From NCBI RefSeq assembly GCF_004115925.1, contig NZ_SDDX01000029.1:1-64000 (forward strand): 64,000 bases of DNA. The letters run 5' to 3'. The notes under the pieces were generated by a model, which saw only the letters and a program-made list of their open reading frames with translations, searched no databases and had not been told where the DNA came from. The translations under genes were made by a program, and so were the position numbers. Below are positions 8,979 to 18,254 of this stretch, in pieces. The number at the start of each line of letters is the position of its first letter. The stretch's first letter is position 1. The DNA is from Lelliottia nimipressuralis. GTDB taxonomy: Bacteria; Pseudomonadota; Gammaproteobacteria; Enterobacterales; Enterobacteriaceae.

Positions 8979-10646
8979 ATGAGTGAGGCTGAAGCCCGCC
9001 CGAGTAACTTTATTCGCCAGATCATCGATGAAGATCTGGCCAGTGGTAAGCACACCACAGTTCATACCCGTTTCCCGCCGGAGCCAAACGGCTACCTGCA
9101 TATTGGGCATGCGAAATCTATCTGTCTGAACTTCGGCATTGCGCAAGATTACCAGGGCCAGTGCAACCTGCGTTTCGATGACACCAACCCGGTAAAAGAA
9201 GACATCGAATACGTTGAGTCCATTAAGAACGACGTGCAATGGTTAGGCTTCAACTGGTCTGGCGATATCTGCTACTCCTCGGACTACTTTGATCAGCTGC
9301 ACGCCTACGCGATTGAACTGATCAACAAAGGCCTGGCCTACGTAGATGAGTTGTCTGCAGATGAAATCCGCGAATACCGTGGCTCGCTGACTGCGCCGGG
9401 CAAAAACAGCCCGTTCCGCGATCGCAGCGTCGAAGAGAACCTCGCACTGTTCGAAAAAATGCGTGCCGGTGGCTTCGAGGAAGGTAAAGCCTGTCTGCGT
9501 GCGAAAATCGATATGGCGTCTCCGTTCATCGTGATGCGCGATCCGGTGCTGTATCGCATTAAATTTGCCGAACACCATCAGACCGGCAACAAGTGGTGCA
9601 TCTACCCGATGTACGACTTCACCCACTGCATCAGCGATGCGCTGGAAGGCATTACGCACTCTCTGTGTACGCTGGAATTCCAGGACAACCGTCGCTTGTA
9701 CGACTGGGTGCTGGATAACATCACCATTCCTGTGCATCCGCGTCAGTACGAGTTCTCTCGTCTGAATCTGGAATACACCGTGATGTCCAAGCGTAAGCTG
9801 AACCTGCTGGTGACTGACAAGCACGTTGAAGGCTGGGATGACCCGCGTATGCCGACCATCTCCGGTCTGCGTCGTCGCGGCTACACGGCGGCCTCTATTC
9901 GCGAGTTCATCAAACGTATCGGCGTGACCAAGCAGGACAACACCATTGAGATGGCCTCTCTGGAGTCCTGTATTCGCGAAGATCTGAACGAAAACGCCCC
10001 GCGCGCAATGGCGGTTATCGATCCCGTTAAACTGGTCATCGAAAACTACCCGCAGGGTGAAAGCGAGCAGGTCACTATGCCTAACCATCCGAGCAAGCCG
10101 GAAATGGGCAGCCGTGAAGTGCCGTTCAGCGCGGAGATCTGGATCGATCGCGCAGACTTCCGTGAAGAAGCGAACAAGCAGTACAAACGTCTGGTGCTGG
10201 GCAAAGAAGTTCGCCTGCGCAACGCGTACGTGATCAAAGCTGAGCGCGTAGAAAAAGACGCGGAAGGCAACATCACGACCATCTTCTGCACTTACGACGC
10301 CGAGACCCTGAGCAAGGATCCGGCGGACGGACGCAAAGTGAAGGGCGTCATTCACTGGGTCAGCGCGGCACACGCACTGCCGGTTGAAATTCGTCTTTAC
10401 GATCGTCTGTTCAGCGTTCCTAATCCAGGCGCAGCAGAGGATTTCCTGGCGACCATCAACCAGGAATCATTGGTCATCAAACAGGGCTATGCAGAACCTT
10501 CCCTGAAAACAGCCGAAGCAGGTAAAGCGTATCAGTTCGAGCGTGAAGGTTACTTCTGCCTCGACAGCCGTTATGCAACCGCTACCAAACTGGTGTTTAA
10601 CCGTACCGTCGGTTTGCGTGACACCTGGGCCAAGATTGGCGAGTAA
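8979..10646 (+). CDS. glnS: Glutaminyl-tRNA synthetase
   Basis: A 555-residue class I synthetase that charges tRNA-Gln. The HIGH signature appears as YLHIGHAKS near residue 40 and the KMSKS signature as VMSKRKL near residue 268. The C-terminal beta-barrel anticodon-binding part is complete. It is monocistronic, with its own terminator. Upstream, TTGTCA (8912) is a likely -35 element, but the -10 is not clear to me. The Gln tRNA gene at the left edge of the window encodes a substrate of this enzyme. Confidence 0.98.
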   Translation: MSEAEARPSNFIRQIIDEDLASGKHTTVHTRFPPEPNGYLHIGHAKSICLNFGIAQDYQGQCNLRFDDTNPVKEDIEYVESIKNDVQWLGFNWSGDICYSSDYFDQLHAYAIELINKGLAYVDELSADEIREYRGSLTAPGKNSPFRDRSVEENLALFEKMRAGGFEEGKACLRAKIDMASPFIVMRDPVLYRIKFAEHHQTGNKWCIYPMYDFTHCISDALEGITHSLCTLEFQDNRRLYDWVLDNITIPVHPRQYEFSRLNLEYTVMSKRKLNLLVTDKHVEGWDDPRMPTISGLRRRGYTAASIREFIKRIGVTKQDNTIEMASLESCIREDLNENAPRAMAVIDPVKLVIENYPQGESEQVTMPNHPSKPEMGSREVPFSAEIWIDRADFREEANKQYKRLVLGKEVRLRNAYVIKAERVEKDAEGNITTIFCTYDAETLSKDPADGRKVKGVIHWVSAAHALPVEIRLYDRLFSVPNPGAAEDFLATINQESLVIKQGYAEPSLKTAEAGKAYQFEREGYFCLDSRYATATKLVFNRTVGLRDTWAKIGE

Positions 10647-10666
10647 GCCCTGGTCAATGAGAGACA

Positions 10667-10694
10667 AACGCCGCATAACGCGGCGTTTTTTTTT
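10667..10694 (+). terminator. Terminator after glnS
   Basis: ACGCCGC and GCGGCGT form a hairpin followed by nine or more T, about 20 bases past the glnS stop. Confidence 0.9.
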
Positions 10695-10782
10695 GCTTAT
10701 CGATCATGCTTTTACTTTTCGCATCTATTTTTAACATTAAAATTACACGTCAATGAGCTGCTACTTATTTTTTTTAATAAAG

Positions 10783-10800
10783 TTTCGCGTAACGTGAAAT
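10783..10800. promoter_or_regulatory. Putative NagC site upstream of chiP (distal)
   Basis: TTTCGCGTAACGTGAAAT is a dyad of the form TTTC-N-CG..CG-N-GAAA that resembles NagC operators. It is called because E. coli chiP is NagC-repressed from two upstream sites; the match is by eye only. Confidence 0.45.
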
Positions 10801-10960
10801 AAGCGAAATTAAAGTATGTAAGCGCTATCAATTATCATTACCTACTGAATTTAACCATTTTTTTTCTGATTAAGCCTTGTCCCGAGTGATATGTTTCAAA
10901 TCACTACCAATTATGTGCACTTCGTCATAATCCTGCATTTTGCCCACTGAAAAGCGTTGA

Positions 10961-10980
10961 TAATTCGCGTCGCGAAAAAT
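10961..10980. promoter_or_regulatory. Putative NagC site upstream of chiP (proximal)
   Basis: AATTCGCGTCGCGAAAAAT has a perfect TTCGCG-T-CGCGAA core flanked by A/T, like NagC boxes in other chitosugar genes. It lies about 120 bp before chiP. Assignment rests on resemblance and context. Confidence 0.5.
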
Positions 10981-11071
10981 AGTCTAAAGGCGGTAGTTAA
11001 TTCGAGGGTATTACAGACTACCCCTGACCATTTGGTCTTTTAGATTTTTCGCCGTTTAAGGCGCTTTTATT

Positions 11072-11084
11072 CGTCAAAGAGGAA
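11072..11084 (+). promoter_or_regulatory. ChiX small-RNA target covering the chiP ribosome site
   Basis: CGTCAAAGAGGAA includes the chiP Shine-Dalgarno AGAGGAA, seven bases before the ATG. It is fully complementary to the TTCCTCTTTGACG stretch of E. coli ChiX as I recall it. In E. coli, ChiX pairing here blocks chiP translation until chitosugars titrate the RNA away. The ChiX gene is not in this window. Confidence 0.75.
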
Positions 11085-11090
11085 CAATCT

Positions 11091-12488
11091 ATGCGTACGT
11101 TCAGTGGCAAACGTAGTGCGCTGGCGCTGGCTATCGCCGGTGTGACAGCAGTGTCGGGATTTATCGCGGCTCCGCAGGCTCAGGCAGCAGGCTTTATTGA
11201 TGATTCAACGCTAACGGGCGGTATCTATTACTGGCAACGTGAGCGTGACCGTAAAGACGTCACCGAAGACAAATATAAAACAAACCTTTCTCACTCTACC
11301 TGGAACGCCAACCTGGATTTCCAGTCCGGTTATGCCGCTGATATGTTTGGCCTGGATATTGCCGCGTTTACTGCCATTGAAATGGCGGAAAACGGCGATA
11401 GCGCACACCCGAACGAAATCGCATTCTCCTCCAGTAATAAAGCTTACAAAGAAGACTGGTCGGGCGATAAGAGCGGTATCAGCCTGTATAAAGCGGCGGC
11501 CAAATTTAAATACGGTCCGGTATGGGCGCGCGGCGGTTATATTCAGCCAACCGGCCAGACTCTGTTAGCACCGCACTGGAGCTTTATGCCGGGTACTTAC
11601 CAGGGCGCAGAAGCCGGGGCAAACTTTGATTACGGCGACGCTGGTGCGTTGAGCTTCTCGTACATGTGGACCAACGAGTACAAAGCGCCGTGGCACATCG
11701 AGATGGACAAGTTCTACCAGAACGATAAAAAGACGCGGGTGGAATATCTGCACTCACTCGGCGCGAAATATGACTTCAAAAATGATCTGGTACTGGAAGC
11801 GGCATTCGGTCAGGCAGAAGGCTACGTCGATCAGTACTTCGCCAAAGCCAGCTACAAATTCGATATCGTTGGCGGCCCGCTGACCACCAGCTATCAGTTC
11901 TACGGTACGCGCGACAAAGTCAGCGATGGCGGCGTAAACGATCTGTATGACGGCACCGCATGGCTGCAGGCACTGACCTTCGGCTACAAAATTGGTCAGG
12001 TAGATTTACGCCTCGAAGGAACTTACGTTAAAGCGGAAGGGCAGCAGGGCTACTTCCTGCAGCGTATGACGCCAACGTATGCCTCGTCTAACGGTCGTCT
12101 GGATATCTGGTGGGATAACCGTTCTGACTTCAACGCCGACGGCGAAAAAGCGCTCTTCTTCGGCGCGATGTATGACCTTAAAAACTGGAATCTGCCGGGC
12201 TGGGCAGTGGGCGCATCTTACGCCTACGCATGGGACGCGAAGCCAGCTGACATGGCGACGCCAGATGCCTACTACGATCCAAACTATCGTCTGAAAGAGT
12301 CTTCATACAGCCTGGATGCAATGTATACCCTGCAGGATGGTCGCGCCAAAGGCACCATGTTCAAACTGCACTTCACGCAATACGACAACCACTCCGATAT
12401 TCCGAGCTACTCGGGCGGTTACGGCAACATCTTCCAGGATGAGCGTGACGTGAAATTCATGGTTATCGCACCTTTCACCATCTTCTGA
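11091..12488 (+). CDS. chiP: Chitoporin, outer-membrane chitooligosaccharide channel
   Basis: A 465-residue OprD-family outer-membrane porin for chitin oligosaccharides. Residues 1-32 are a signal peptide ending APQAQA-A. The mature protein shows alternating aromatic beta-strand pattern and ends in phenylalanine (APFTIF), the usual outer-membrane insertion signal. Length is close to the 468 residues of E. coli ChiP. chiQ follows 43 bases downstream. Control is expected from NagC sites upstream and the ChiX target over the ribosome site. It feeds chitosugars to the periplasm, upstream of NagE-type uptake. Confidence 0.95.
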   Translation: MRTFSGKRSALALAIAGVTAVSGFIAAPQAQAAGFIDDSTLTGGIYYWQRERDRKDVTEDKYKTNLSHSTWNANLDFQSGYAADMFGLDIAAFTAIEMAENGDSAHPNEIAFSSSNKAYKEDWSGDKSGISLYKAAAKFKYGPVWARGGYIQPTGQTLLAPHWSFMPGTYQGAEAGANFDYGDAGALSFSYMWTNEYKAPWHIEMDKFYQNDKKTRVEYLHSLGAKYDFKNDLVLEAAFGQAEGYVDQYFAKASYKFDIVGGPLTTSYQFYGTRDKVSDGGVNDLYDGTAWLQALTFGYKIGQVDLRLEGTYVKAEGQQGYFLQRMTPTYASSNGRLDIWWDNRSDFNADGEKALFFGAMYDLKNWNLPGWAVGASYAYAWDAKPADMATPDAYYDPNYRLKESSYSLDAMYTLQDGRAKGTMFKLHFTQYDNHSDIPSYSGGYGNIFQDERDVKFMVIAPFTIF

Positions 12489-12498
12489 TGAACGATCT

Positions 12499-12516
12499 GG
12501 CGGGATCACTCCCGCC
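12499..12516 (+). other. Hairpin between chiP and chiQ
   Basis: GGCGGGA and TCCCGCC form a 7-bp perfect stem around TCAC. No T-run follows, so it is more likely an mRNA-stability or processing hairpin than a terminator. Confidence 0.5.
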
Positions 12517-12531
12517 GGAATGGAGACCGAC

Positions 12532-12870
12532 ATGTTGAAGAAAATCGCATTCGTTGCTGTGCTGGCCGCAGGGCTGACCGCCTGCGCACAACCTCAGGCA
12601 CAGAAAGAAGACTCTCGCCTGAAAGAGGCTTACAGTACCTGCATTAACACCGCTGAAGGCTCGCCAGAAAAAATCGAAGCCTGTCAAAGCGTACTGACGG
12701 TGCTGAAGAAAGAGAAAGCCCATGAGCAGTTCGCGACGCAGGAAAACATCCGCGTGATGGATTACCAGGCCTGCATTCAGGCGCGTAAAACCGGTAACGA
12801 TCAGGAAGTGGCAAAACGTTGCGATCAGATCTGGAAAGAGATTCGCAGTAACAACACGACCACACCGTAA
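12532..12870 (+). CDS. chiQ: ChiQ lipoprotein
   Basis: A 112-residue predicted lipoprotein encoded after chiP. The signal peptide ends in the lipobox LTAC with lipidated Cys18, followed by Ala, which favours the outer membrane. The mature part is hydrophilic and contains four further cysteines that could form disulfides. An in-frame ATG four codons earlier is possible, but GGAG lies six bases before the chosen ATG. Its exact role in chitosugar use is not known to me. Confidence 0.85.
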   Translation: MLKKIAFVAVLAAGLTACAQPQAQKEDSRLKEAYSTCINTAEGSPEKIEACQSVLTVLKKEKAHEQFATQENIRVMDYQACIQARKTGNDQEVAKRCDQIWKEIRSNNTTTP

Positions 12871-12890
12871 TCTAAAAGGCATTTCATCTC

Positions 12891-12911
12891 AGGGGAACAC
12901 GCCGTTCCCCT
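12891..12911 (+). terminator. Possible terminator hairpin after chiQ
   Basis: AGGGGAA and TTCCCCT form a 7-bp stem around ACACGCCG-type loop sequence, 20 bases past the chiQ stop. There is no T-run behind it, so termination is uncertain. Confidence 0.4.
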
Positions 12912-13665
12912 ACATCACGCTATGTAGACCTCTGTGTTGCCACACCTACTCTTTCAGGGTTTATTAATTATTTTTATACAATGAAAAGCGTGCGCACTGG
13001 CATTTTGTTCAAAAAATGTGAGAGCACGTTCCCCAACAGATAAATTCTTCCTCCCATGTACAGGGGAAAGGATTAGTCCTCAAAACAGTCGAGTTACTAC
13101 GTACGGGTATCCCTTGAACAAGTGTCAACGGGATGCGTTTCCATTTTTACTTTTTGTCCTCCCTACAGAGCGAGAACGACACCAGTGGTTATTATTTCAC
13201 CGTGAGAAACATTGTAGGGTGTGGAATGCCGCGGCGGTGAAGTAGAGTACTCAATCAATGTCAATAACGGTACAGGACGCAGATAATACAGCGCTTTAAG
13301 CTAATAGTGTTCTTCAATGTTATGCGACTTTCCCGCGATATCCTTTGTATTTTTGTTAAATAGATTAAGTACCCTAAGTTATGAGGAAGAGTGTTACGTT
13401 AGTCAAGATGTGCAACGTGAAAATTAACGAAAGGGTATTCTTTTAGTTTCAGATTGATAATTCTACAGCTTGTATTATAGACTTTGTTTTCAAGTGTATT
13501 AAAGCATGGCAATATCTCTTTTGCTGACAAAGGTACGCGGCTCCACACATTGTAAATATAAATTATTTATTACTAACTTATAAGTTTTCCCTTTGTGTGG
13601 ATATATTTTTTAAGTGATTATTAGTCGTGATTTCATTATTTGTATGAATAAATCAGGAAGATATT
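12912..13665. other. Gene-free AT-rich left flank of the VgrG island
   Basis: About 750 bases without a supportable gene. The stretch becomes AT-rich towards vgrG and contains the vgrG ribosome site (AGGAAG before the ATG at 13666). No transposase, tRNA-end duplication or long repeat is visible. It probably holds the promoter of the island operon and the left junction with the conserved chromosome. Confidence 0.5.
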
Positions 13666-16182
13666 ATGGCTCTACAGGGATTGAGATTTACGTTGAATAT
13701 TGAGGGCCTTGCAGAAGAAGCGGTAGCTGTGGTCCGATTCGGCTTGCAGCAAAAATACTCTCAACCTTTTGTGCTGAACGTCGATATTGCCAGCAAGCTT
13801 GCTGATCTCACGGCTGTGAATTTTCTCGAAAAGAAGGCTGTGTTAACGATATTCCAGGGGGCCGAGGCACAGCGATATATTAGTGGAATTGTTACCAGCG
13901 TATCGCTTGGCGAGAACAACAATTGGCAGATGAGGTATCAACTGCGGATTTCCCCGCCCTTATGGCGCTGTGACCTTAGACAAAATTTCCGTATCTTTCA
14001 GCAGCAAGATATCCAGACTATTTCATCGCTACTATTGGCTGAGAATGAAGTCACTGACTGGACTCCTGTCTTCTATGAATCCCATCCCTCTAGAGAATTT
14101 TGCGTTCAGTATGGAGAATCGGACCTGGCGTTCTTAAACCGATTATGGTCCGAAGAAGGACTTTTTTATTATGACTGGCACGCCAATGGCGAGCCGAAGC
14201 AAAATATGGTCCTCACCGATGATATTGCAGGCACCGCAGCATTGGGAGAGATGCCTTTTAACCCAAACGCTGGATCGACGGAATGCATCAGTGAGTTTCG
14301 TTATCAGGCACAGATAAGACCATCCTCGGTAGAAATTCAGGACTACACATTCAAAGCACCCGGCTGGCAGGGGTATTACGGTCACAAGGGTGAGCATCTT
14401 AATGGGCAACGTACGCAGTATGAGGTCTTTGATTATCCCGGTCGGTTCAAGGATGAGCAACACGGAGAAGATTTTGCTCGCTATCAAATAGAAGGTTGGC
14501 GACACAATGCTGAAATCGCCACAGGTCAAAGCAATTCGCCAAAGCTGTGGCCAGGAATTCGCTTTACACTTAGCGGTCATCCAGCTGCATCCTTAAATAC
14601 TGAATGGCAGGTCGTTACAAGCCTAATAAACGGCGAACAGCCGCAGGCGGAACATGGCAGTCAGGGGCGGGGAACGACGATGAGCAATTATTTTAGTGTC
14701 ATTCCAGCCGATCGCACCTGGCGGCCATTGCCGTTGGCAAAACCCCGAGTGGATGGCCCACAAAGCGCTTTTGTTACCGGTCCTGAAGGCGAAGAGATCT
14801 TTTGTGATGAACATGGGCGAGTGCGGGTCCGGTTTCACTGGGATCGTTACAGTCCAGGTAATGAGGGTAGCTCGTGCTGGGTCAGAGTTTCACAGGCGTG
14901 GGCGGGGACAGGTTTTGGCAATCTGGCCATCCCACGTGTAGGTCAGGAAGTGATCGTCGATTTTCTGAATGGCGATCCTGACCAGCCTATCGTCATGGGA
15001 CGAACTTATCATCAGGATAACCGCTCACCGGGAAGTTTGCCGGGCACAAAAACGCAGATGACCATTCGCTCAAAAACTTATAAAGGAAGTGGTTTTAATG
15101 AGCTGAAGTTCGAAGATGCGACGGGCAAAGAACAGGTCTATATCCATGCTCAAAAAGACATGGTCACCGAGGTTCTGCATGATCGAAACACTACGGTTAA
15201 AAATGATCATCAGGAAACTGTTTCTCATAACCAAAAGGTGAATGTAGGGCTCGGCCAGACAATTAGCGTCGGAAGCAAAAAAGAAGGCGGGCACGATCAG
15301 AGTCTTTCTATTACCCATGACCAGATCGTAAAGGTCGGCAACAATCAGACATTGACGGTTGGCAATGATCGACATATTCGTACCGGGAATAACGACCTGT
15401 TACAGGTGACTAATGATCGAAAAATAACGGTTGAGGGGAAACAGGAACATAAAACAACCCGAGACCACATCTCCCTGGTACAAGGCCAAAAAAGTTTGAC
15501 GGTCCAAGGGGATCTCGCCCAGAAGGTTGCCGGGGCGTTAGGGATGAGTGTAGCGGGAGATATTGTGCTGAAAAGCAGTGGGAGTATTAGCCTGCAGGCG
15601 GGAAATTCGTTTGTGGTTATTCATGCTGGTGGCGTCGATATTGTGGGCCCGAAGATTAATCTGAATGGAGGAGGTTGCCCGGGAAAGCCCGTTGAGCCGT
15701 TACGGCCTTCTGCCTTGACGGCTCAAAAGGAGGACTGGACTTCTTCAGACAATCAGCCTGGTGAGGATTCGCAGTTTGGTAATGCGGATAATTCTTCTGA
15801 TTCAGGGAATAATGACGATACAAAATCAGAAAAATATAGTTTGAGGTTCGCTTTGTCGGAAGATTTCGTTAGTAAACCTTATGTGTTAAAGGATAAAAAT
15901 GGAAATACCCTTTCCCAAGGGGTTATTCCTGAAGATGGCCGTACACCAAGGATTAAATTCGATAAGCCAGATGAGTTAAATCTTACGGTAGGAATTGTTG
16001 GATGGAATATGACTTCTCTGAATCCTGTTCCATCCTCTCAGGATAATCAAATTATAGAGTTTACTGAAGAGGATTTAACGGCTCCTGATCCATGGTTTGA
16101 CAAACTGGATACGAGTTATGGAGATTTTTTACCCGCAGATTTAGTCACAAAAATAATGGTTGGTGTTACAGGTGAAGAGTGA
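13666..16182 (+). CDS. vgrG: Type VI secretion spike protein VgrG with C-terminal extension
   Basis: An 838-residue VgrG, the trimeric spike of the type VI secretion system. Residues 1-350 are the gp27-like base. The gp5-like OB fold follows, with the hallmark EIFCDEHGRVRVRFHWDR near 375-395 and IPRVGQEVIVDFLNGDPDQP near 425-445. Residues 480-680 form a beta-helix of short repeats (VGNNQTLTVGN type). After a Ser/Asp/Asn-rich linker there is a 110-residue extension with YSLRFAL and VLKDKNGNTL, which looks like the transthyretin-like effector adaptor of other VgrGs. There is no toxin motif I recognise in it. The DUF4431-like gene starts 19 bases after its stop. No other T6SS structural gene is in the window, so this is an orphan vgrG. 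Confidence 0.93.
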   Translation: MALQGLRFTLNIEGLAEEAVAVVRFGLQQKYSQPFVLNVDIASKLADLTAVNFLEKKAVLTIFQGAEAQRYISGIVTSVSLGENNNWQMRYQLRISPPLWRCDLRQNFRIFQQQDIQTISSLLLAENEVTDWTPVFYESHPSREFCVQYGESDLAFLNRLWSEEGLFYYDWHANGEPKQNMVLTDDIAGTAALGEMPFNPNAGSTECISEFRYQAQIRPSSVEIQDYTFKAPGWQGYYGHKGEHLNGQRTQYEVFDYPGRFKDEQHGEDFARYQIEGWRHNAEIATGQSNSPKLWPGIRFTLSGHPAASLNTEWQVVTSLINGEQPQAEHGSQGRGTTMSNYFSVIPADRTWRPLPLAKPRVDGPQSAFVTGPEGEEIFCDEHGRVRVRFHWDRYSPGNEGSSCWVRVSQAWAGTGFGNLAIPRVGQEVIVDFLNGDPDQPIVMGRTYHQDNRSPGSLPGTKTQMTIRSKTYKGSGFNELKFEDATGKEQVYIHAQKDMVTEVLHDRNTTVKNDHQETVSHNQKVNVGLGQTISVGSKKEGGHDQSLSITHDQIVKVGNNQTLTVGNDRHIRTGNNDLLQVTNDRKITVEGKQEHKTTRDHISLVQGQKSLTVQGDLAQKVAGALGMSVAGDIVLKSSGSISLQAGNSFVVIHAGGVDIVGPKINLNGGGCPGKPVEPLRPSALTAQKEDWTSSDNQPGEDSQFGNADNSSDSGNNDDTKSEKYSLRFALSEDFVSKPYVLKDKNGNTLSQGVIPEDGRTPRIKFDKPDELNLTVGIVGWNMTSLNPVPSSQDNQIIEFTEEDLTAPDPWFDKLDTSYGDFLPADLVTKIMVGVTGEE

Positions 16183-16201
16183 TGCTTTTAAAGGAGATAA
16201 G

Positions 16202-16597
16202 ATGCGTTCACTATTATTGGTGTTAGGATTATTTGTGATAGTCAGTGCTCATTCCACATGTCTTAAAATTGCAGATATCACTACGCTGACAGGTAAGTTG
16301 GTGATGAAAACTTATTCAGGACCAGATGACGATATAAAACAGTATAAGAGATTCGTACTTGAATTAGACAGGCCATTGGATTGTGTAGTCGATGTAGATG
16401 ACACATTTCCTGAATGGAATAAAGATGTTACGGTGTTATTAACCGCAGAATCTATGAATGATAAAATTCCACGGTATATAAATAAACATGTAGTGATATC
16501 AGGTGAGGCTATCCTTGCCGAAAGTGGATATCATTTCACTGCGATTTTAATTCTTTTAAGGGGAATAAAAAATTATGCTGAGGTTGCTAAAAAATGA
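16202..16597 (+). CDS. DUF4431-like periplasmic protein, candidate immunity protein
   Basis: A 131-residue protein with an N-terminal signal peptide (hydrophobic residues 3-15, likely cut near residue 18). The stretch LTGKLVMKTYSGP followed by FVLELDRPLDC resembles the DUF4431 family as I recall it (a G-x-L...G-P...L-x-L-D-x-P pattern). The ATG at 16202 follows AAAGGAGATAAG and is preferred to an upstream start inside vgrG. It lies between vgrG and a peptidoglycan-targeting effector, so a periplasmic immunity role is inferred from position and export signal. It could instead be a secreted accessory factor. Confidence 0.6.
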   Translation: MRSLLLVLGLFVIVSAHSTCLKIADITTLTGKLVMKTYSGPDDDIKQYKRFVLELDRPLDCVVDVDDTFPEWNKDVTVLLTAESMNDKIPRYINKHVVISGEAILAESGYHFTAILILLRGIKNYAEVAKK

Positions 16598-16604
16598 CAA
16601 TTAA

Positions 16605-17666
16605 ATGTGCGTGAGTAAAATCATGAGAAATATAAACGTAAACTATAACAATTCCTCACTAACAGCTGAGTTTATCGCGGATGATGGCACACATTACTTA
16701 AGAAGTGGAGGTACTATTTGTTGGCGTTTCTTCAATCCAGGAAATATCAGACCTTCAAGCTCTTCGGTGTGCGATTCATTAAAGATTGGAGAGGGTAAAA
16801 CCAAAAGCGGGAAGTTTATGATTTTTCCAGATGATGCTACCGGATGGAAAGCGTTGAAGATGCTCCTGAAACTTACCTACAAAGATAAGACACTTAGTAA
16901 TGTCATTTCCCTGTACTCTCCAGAAGTTGATGGTAATAATCCTATTGAATATACAAAACGAATATCTATGAAAACAGGTATTCAACCTGATGAATATATC
17001 AGGGATTTAGATGACGTTAAACTTGAGCGACTTATGGAAGCGATCAAGACTATGGAGGGGTATTATAACAACCAAGAAACACGCCGGGAACGGACCATCC
17101 CCACGACTAACATTCTGGTTTCAGATGGGAACACACCTATCGCTAATGAAAAATTAAAGGTAGTAATTGATAATAAGTCCTATGAGTGGTGCACCAATGA
17201 TAATGGATATCTTCCGCCCATTGCCCATTTACCTGGACGAAGTGCGTTAGATATTTTTTCCACAGGAGCAAACGGAAAAGAAGAAAAAGTATACTCAGCG
17301 GTAGCAGGGCCCGCCAGTATAAGCCTACTGCTGATCAAAACGGGACAGGTATTTACTGCAACAACAGGGGCTCATCAGGAAGGGGAGCGGTCAACAGAAG
17401 ATTATATTGTAAAATCAGGTGATACCTTAAGTAAAATCGCAAGAGAATTTCACACAACGGTAAAACGAATTGCTGATTTAAATAGTATCTCGAATGTAGA
17501 TGTTATCTCTGTCGGTCAAGAAATAAAATTACCGGGTGGAATCAGTAAACCGCTTGCCGTAAAAAAACAGCCATCTCAGGAACGTCCAAAAAAAATCCCT
17601 ACCGGGACATCGGATAATGCTTACCCGCAGGCTAATGTCGGGAATGATTCCATTCAGGCACCGTAG
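16605..17666 (+). CDS. T6SS effector, N-terminal part: muramidase-like domain, adaptor-like domain, LysM
   Basis: A 353-residue protein with three parts. Residues 30-150 contain FFNPGNIR, GKFMIFPDDATGWKAL and YSPEVDGNNPIEYTKRI, the pattern of a phage-type lysozyme-like domain. Residues 165-245 look like a transthyretin/carboxypeptidase-regulatory fold. Residues 265-310 are a LysM peptidoglycan-binding motif (VKSGDTLSKIAREF...LP). The start is ambiguous: ATG at 16605 or 16623, neither with a strong ribosome site. It ends at a TAG codon directly followed, in the same frame, by the ATG of a CHAP-like amidase. The two were very probably one 549-residue effector. No signal peptide is seen, as expected for VgrG-delivered cargo. 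Confidence 0.75.
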   Translation: MCVSKIMRNINVNYNNSSLTAEFIADDGTHYLRSGGTICWRFFNPGNIRPSSSSVCDSLKIGEGKTKSGKFMIFPDDATGWKALKMLLKLTYKDKTLSNVISLYSPEVDGNNPIEYTKRISMKTGIQPDEYIRDLDDVKLERLMEAIKTMEGYYNNQETRRERTIPTTNILVSDGNTPIANEKLKVVIDNKSYEWCTNDNGYLPPIAHLPGRSALDIFSTGANGKEEKVYSAVAGPASISLLLIKTGQVFTATTGAHQEGERSTEDYIVKSGDTLSKIAREFHTTVKRIADLNSISNVDVISVGQEIKLPGGISKPLAVKKQPSQERPKKIPTGTSDNAYPQANVGNDSIQAP

Positions 17667-18254
17667 ATGGAAATCGCTATAAGAGAGGCGAAACAATGGC
17701 ATGGGACAGGGGAGAGGAATATAGAAGATAATTATCATAAGCTCGCAGGTAGCCATGGTAAATTAACTAATACACCGTGGTGCGCCTCTTTTGTGACTTA
17801 TTGTTTGGCTGAGGCTAACTATCTCCACGCGCGTGCAAACGCTCAATCATCACAATTTCCAGTAAATGAACCTGCACGATTTTATGAAATTAATGAGCCT
17901 GTTTATGGTGCTATTATGGTAATGCGGAATTACTATGATGCAACAAATCGCTTTGCTGGTAGTGGTCATATTTGCTTTGTATATGGTAAAACCGTAACGG
18001 GAAATATTGCAGCATTAGGTGGAAATCAAGGGGGAATTGATTTTGGCGGTGGGACAATTAAATTGTCTGATTACACTTTGATAAGTAATACAGCAAGCTT
18101 TGATCATAAATATCAGAAATTTTATAACTTCTATTTACCTGTGGGATATCAAAACTATGATAATCTCTTAAGAGAGATCGATGTTGATGAGGAAAACACA
18201 AATGTTTTTGATATAGGTATTCATTCTGGAAATAATGAGGGTGGTGGAAGGTGA
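17667..18254 (+). CDS. T6SS effector, C-terminal part: CHAP/NlpC-like peptidoglycan amidase
   Basis: A 195-residue domain of the TIGR02594/CHAP-like type. Catalytic Cys39 lies in WCASFV, His101 in GHICFVYG, and LGGNQGG follows with the usual third polar residue. The expected activity is cleavage of peptidoglycan peptide stems in a target cell's periplasm. It starts at the base after the TAG stop of the LysM gene and in the same frame. There is no good ribosome site, so translation would need readthrough or reinitiation. The preceding residues read A-P-stop-M-E-I-A, where relatives, as I recall, have A-P-W-M, so TGG to TAG is a likely cause. The stop overlaps the next gene's start (TGATG). Confidence 0.78.
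   Translation: MEIAIREAKQWHGTGERNIEDNYHKLAGSHGKLTNTPWCASFVTYCLAEANYLHARANAQSSQFPVNEPARFYEINEPVYGAIMVMRNYYDATNRFAGSGHICFVYGKTVTGNIAALGGNQGGIDFGGGTIKLSDYTLISNTASFDHKYQKFYNFYLPVGYQNYDNLLREIDVDEENTNVFDIGIHSGNNEGGGR

Noticed and set aside
13018..13245. 75-codon open frame in the gap before vgrG
   Set aside because: It starts at GTG without a ribosome site, shows no recognisable family and has an unnatural mix of residues. It looks like chance.
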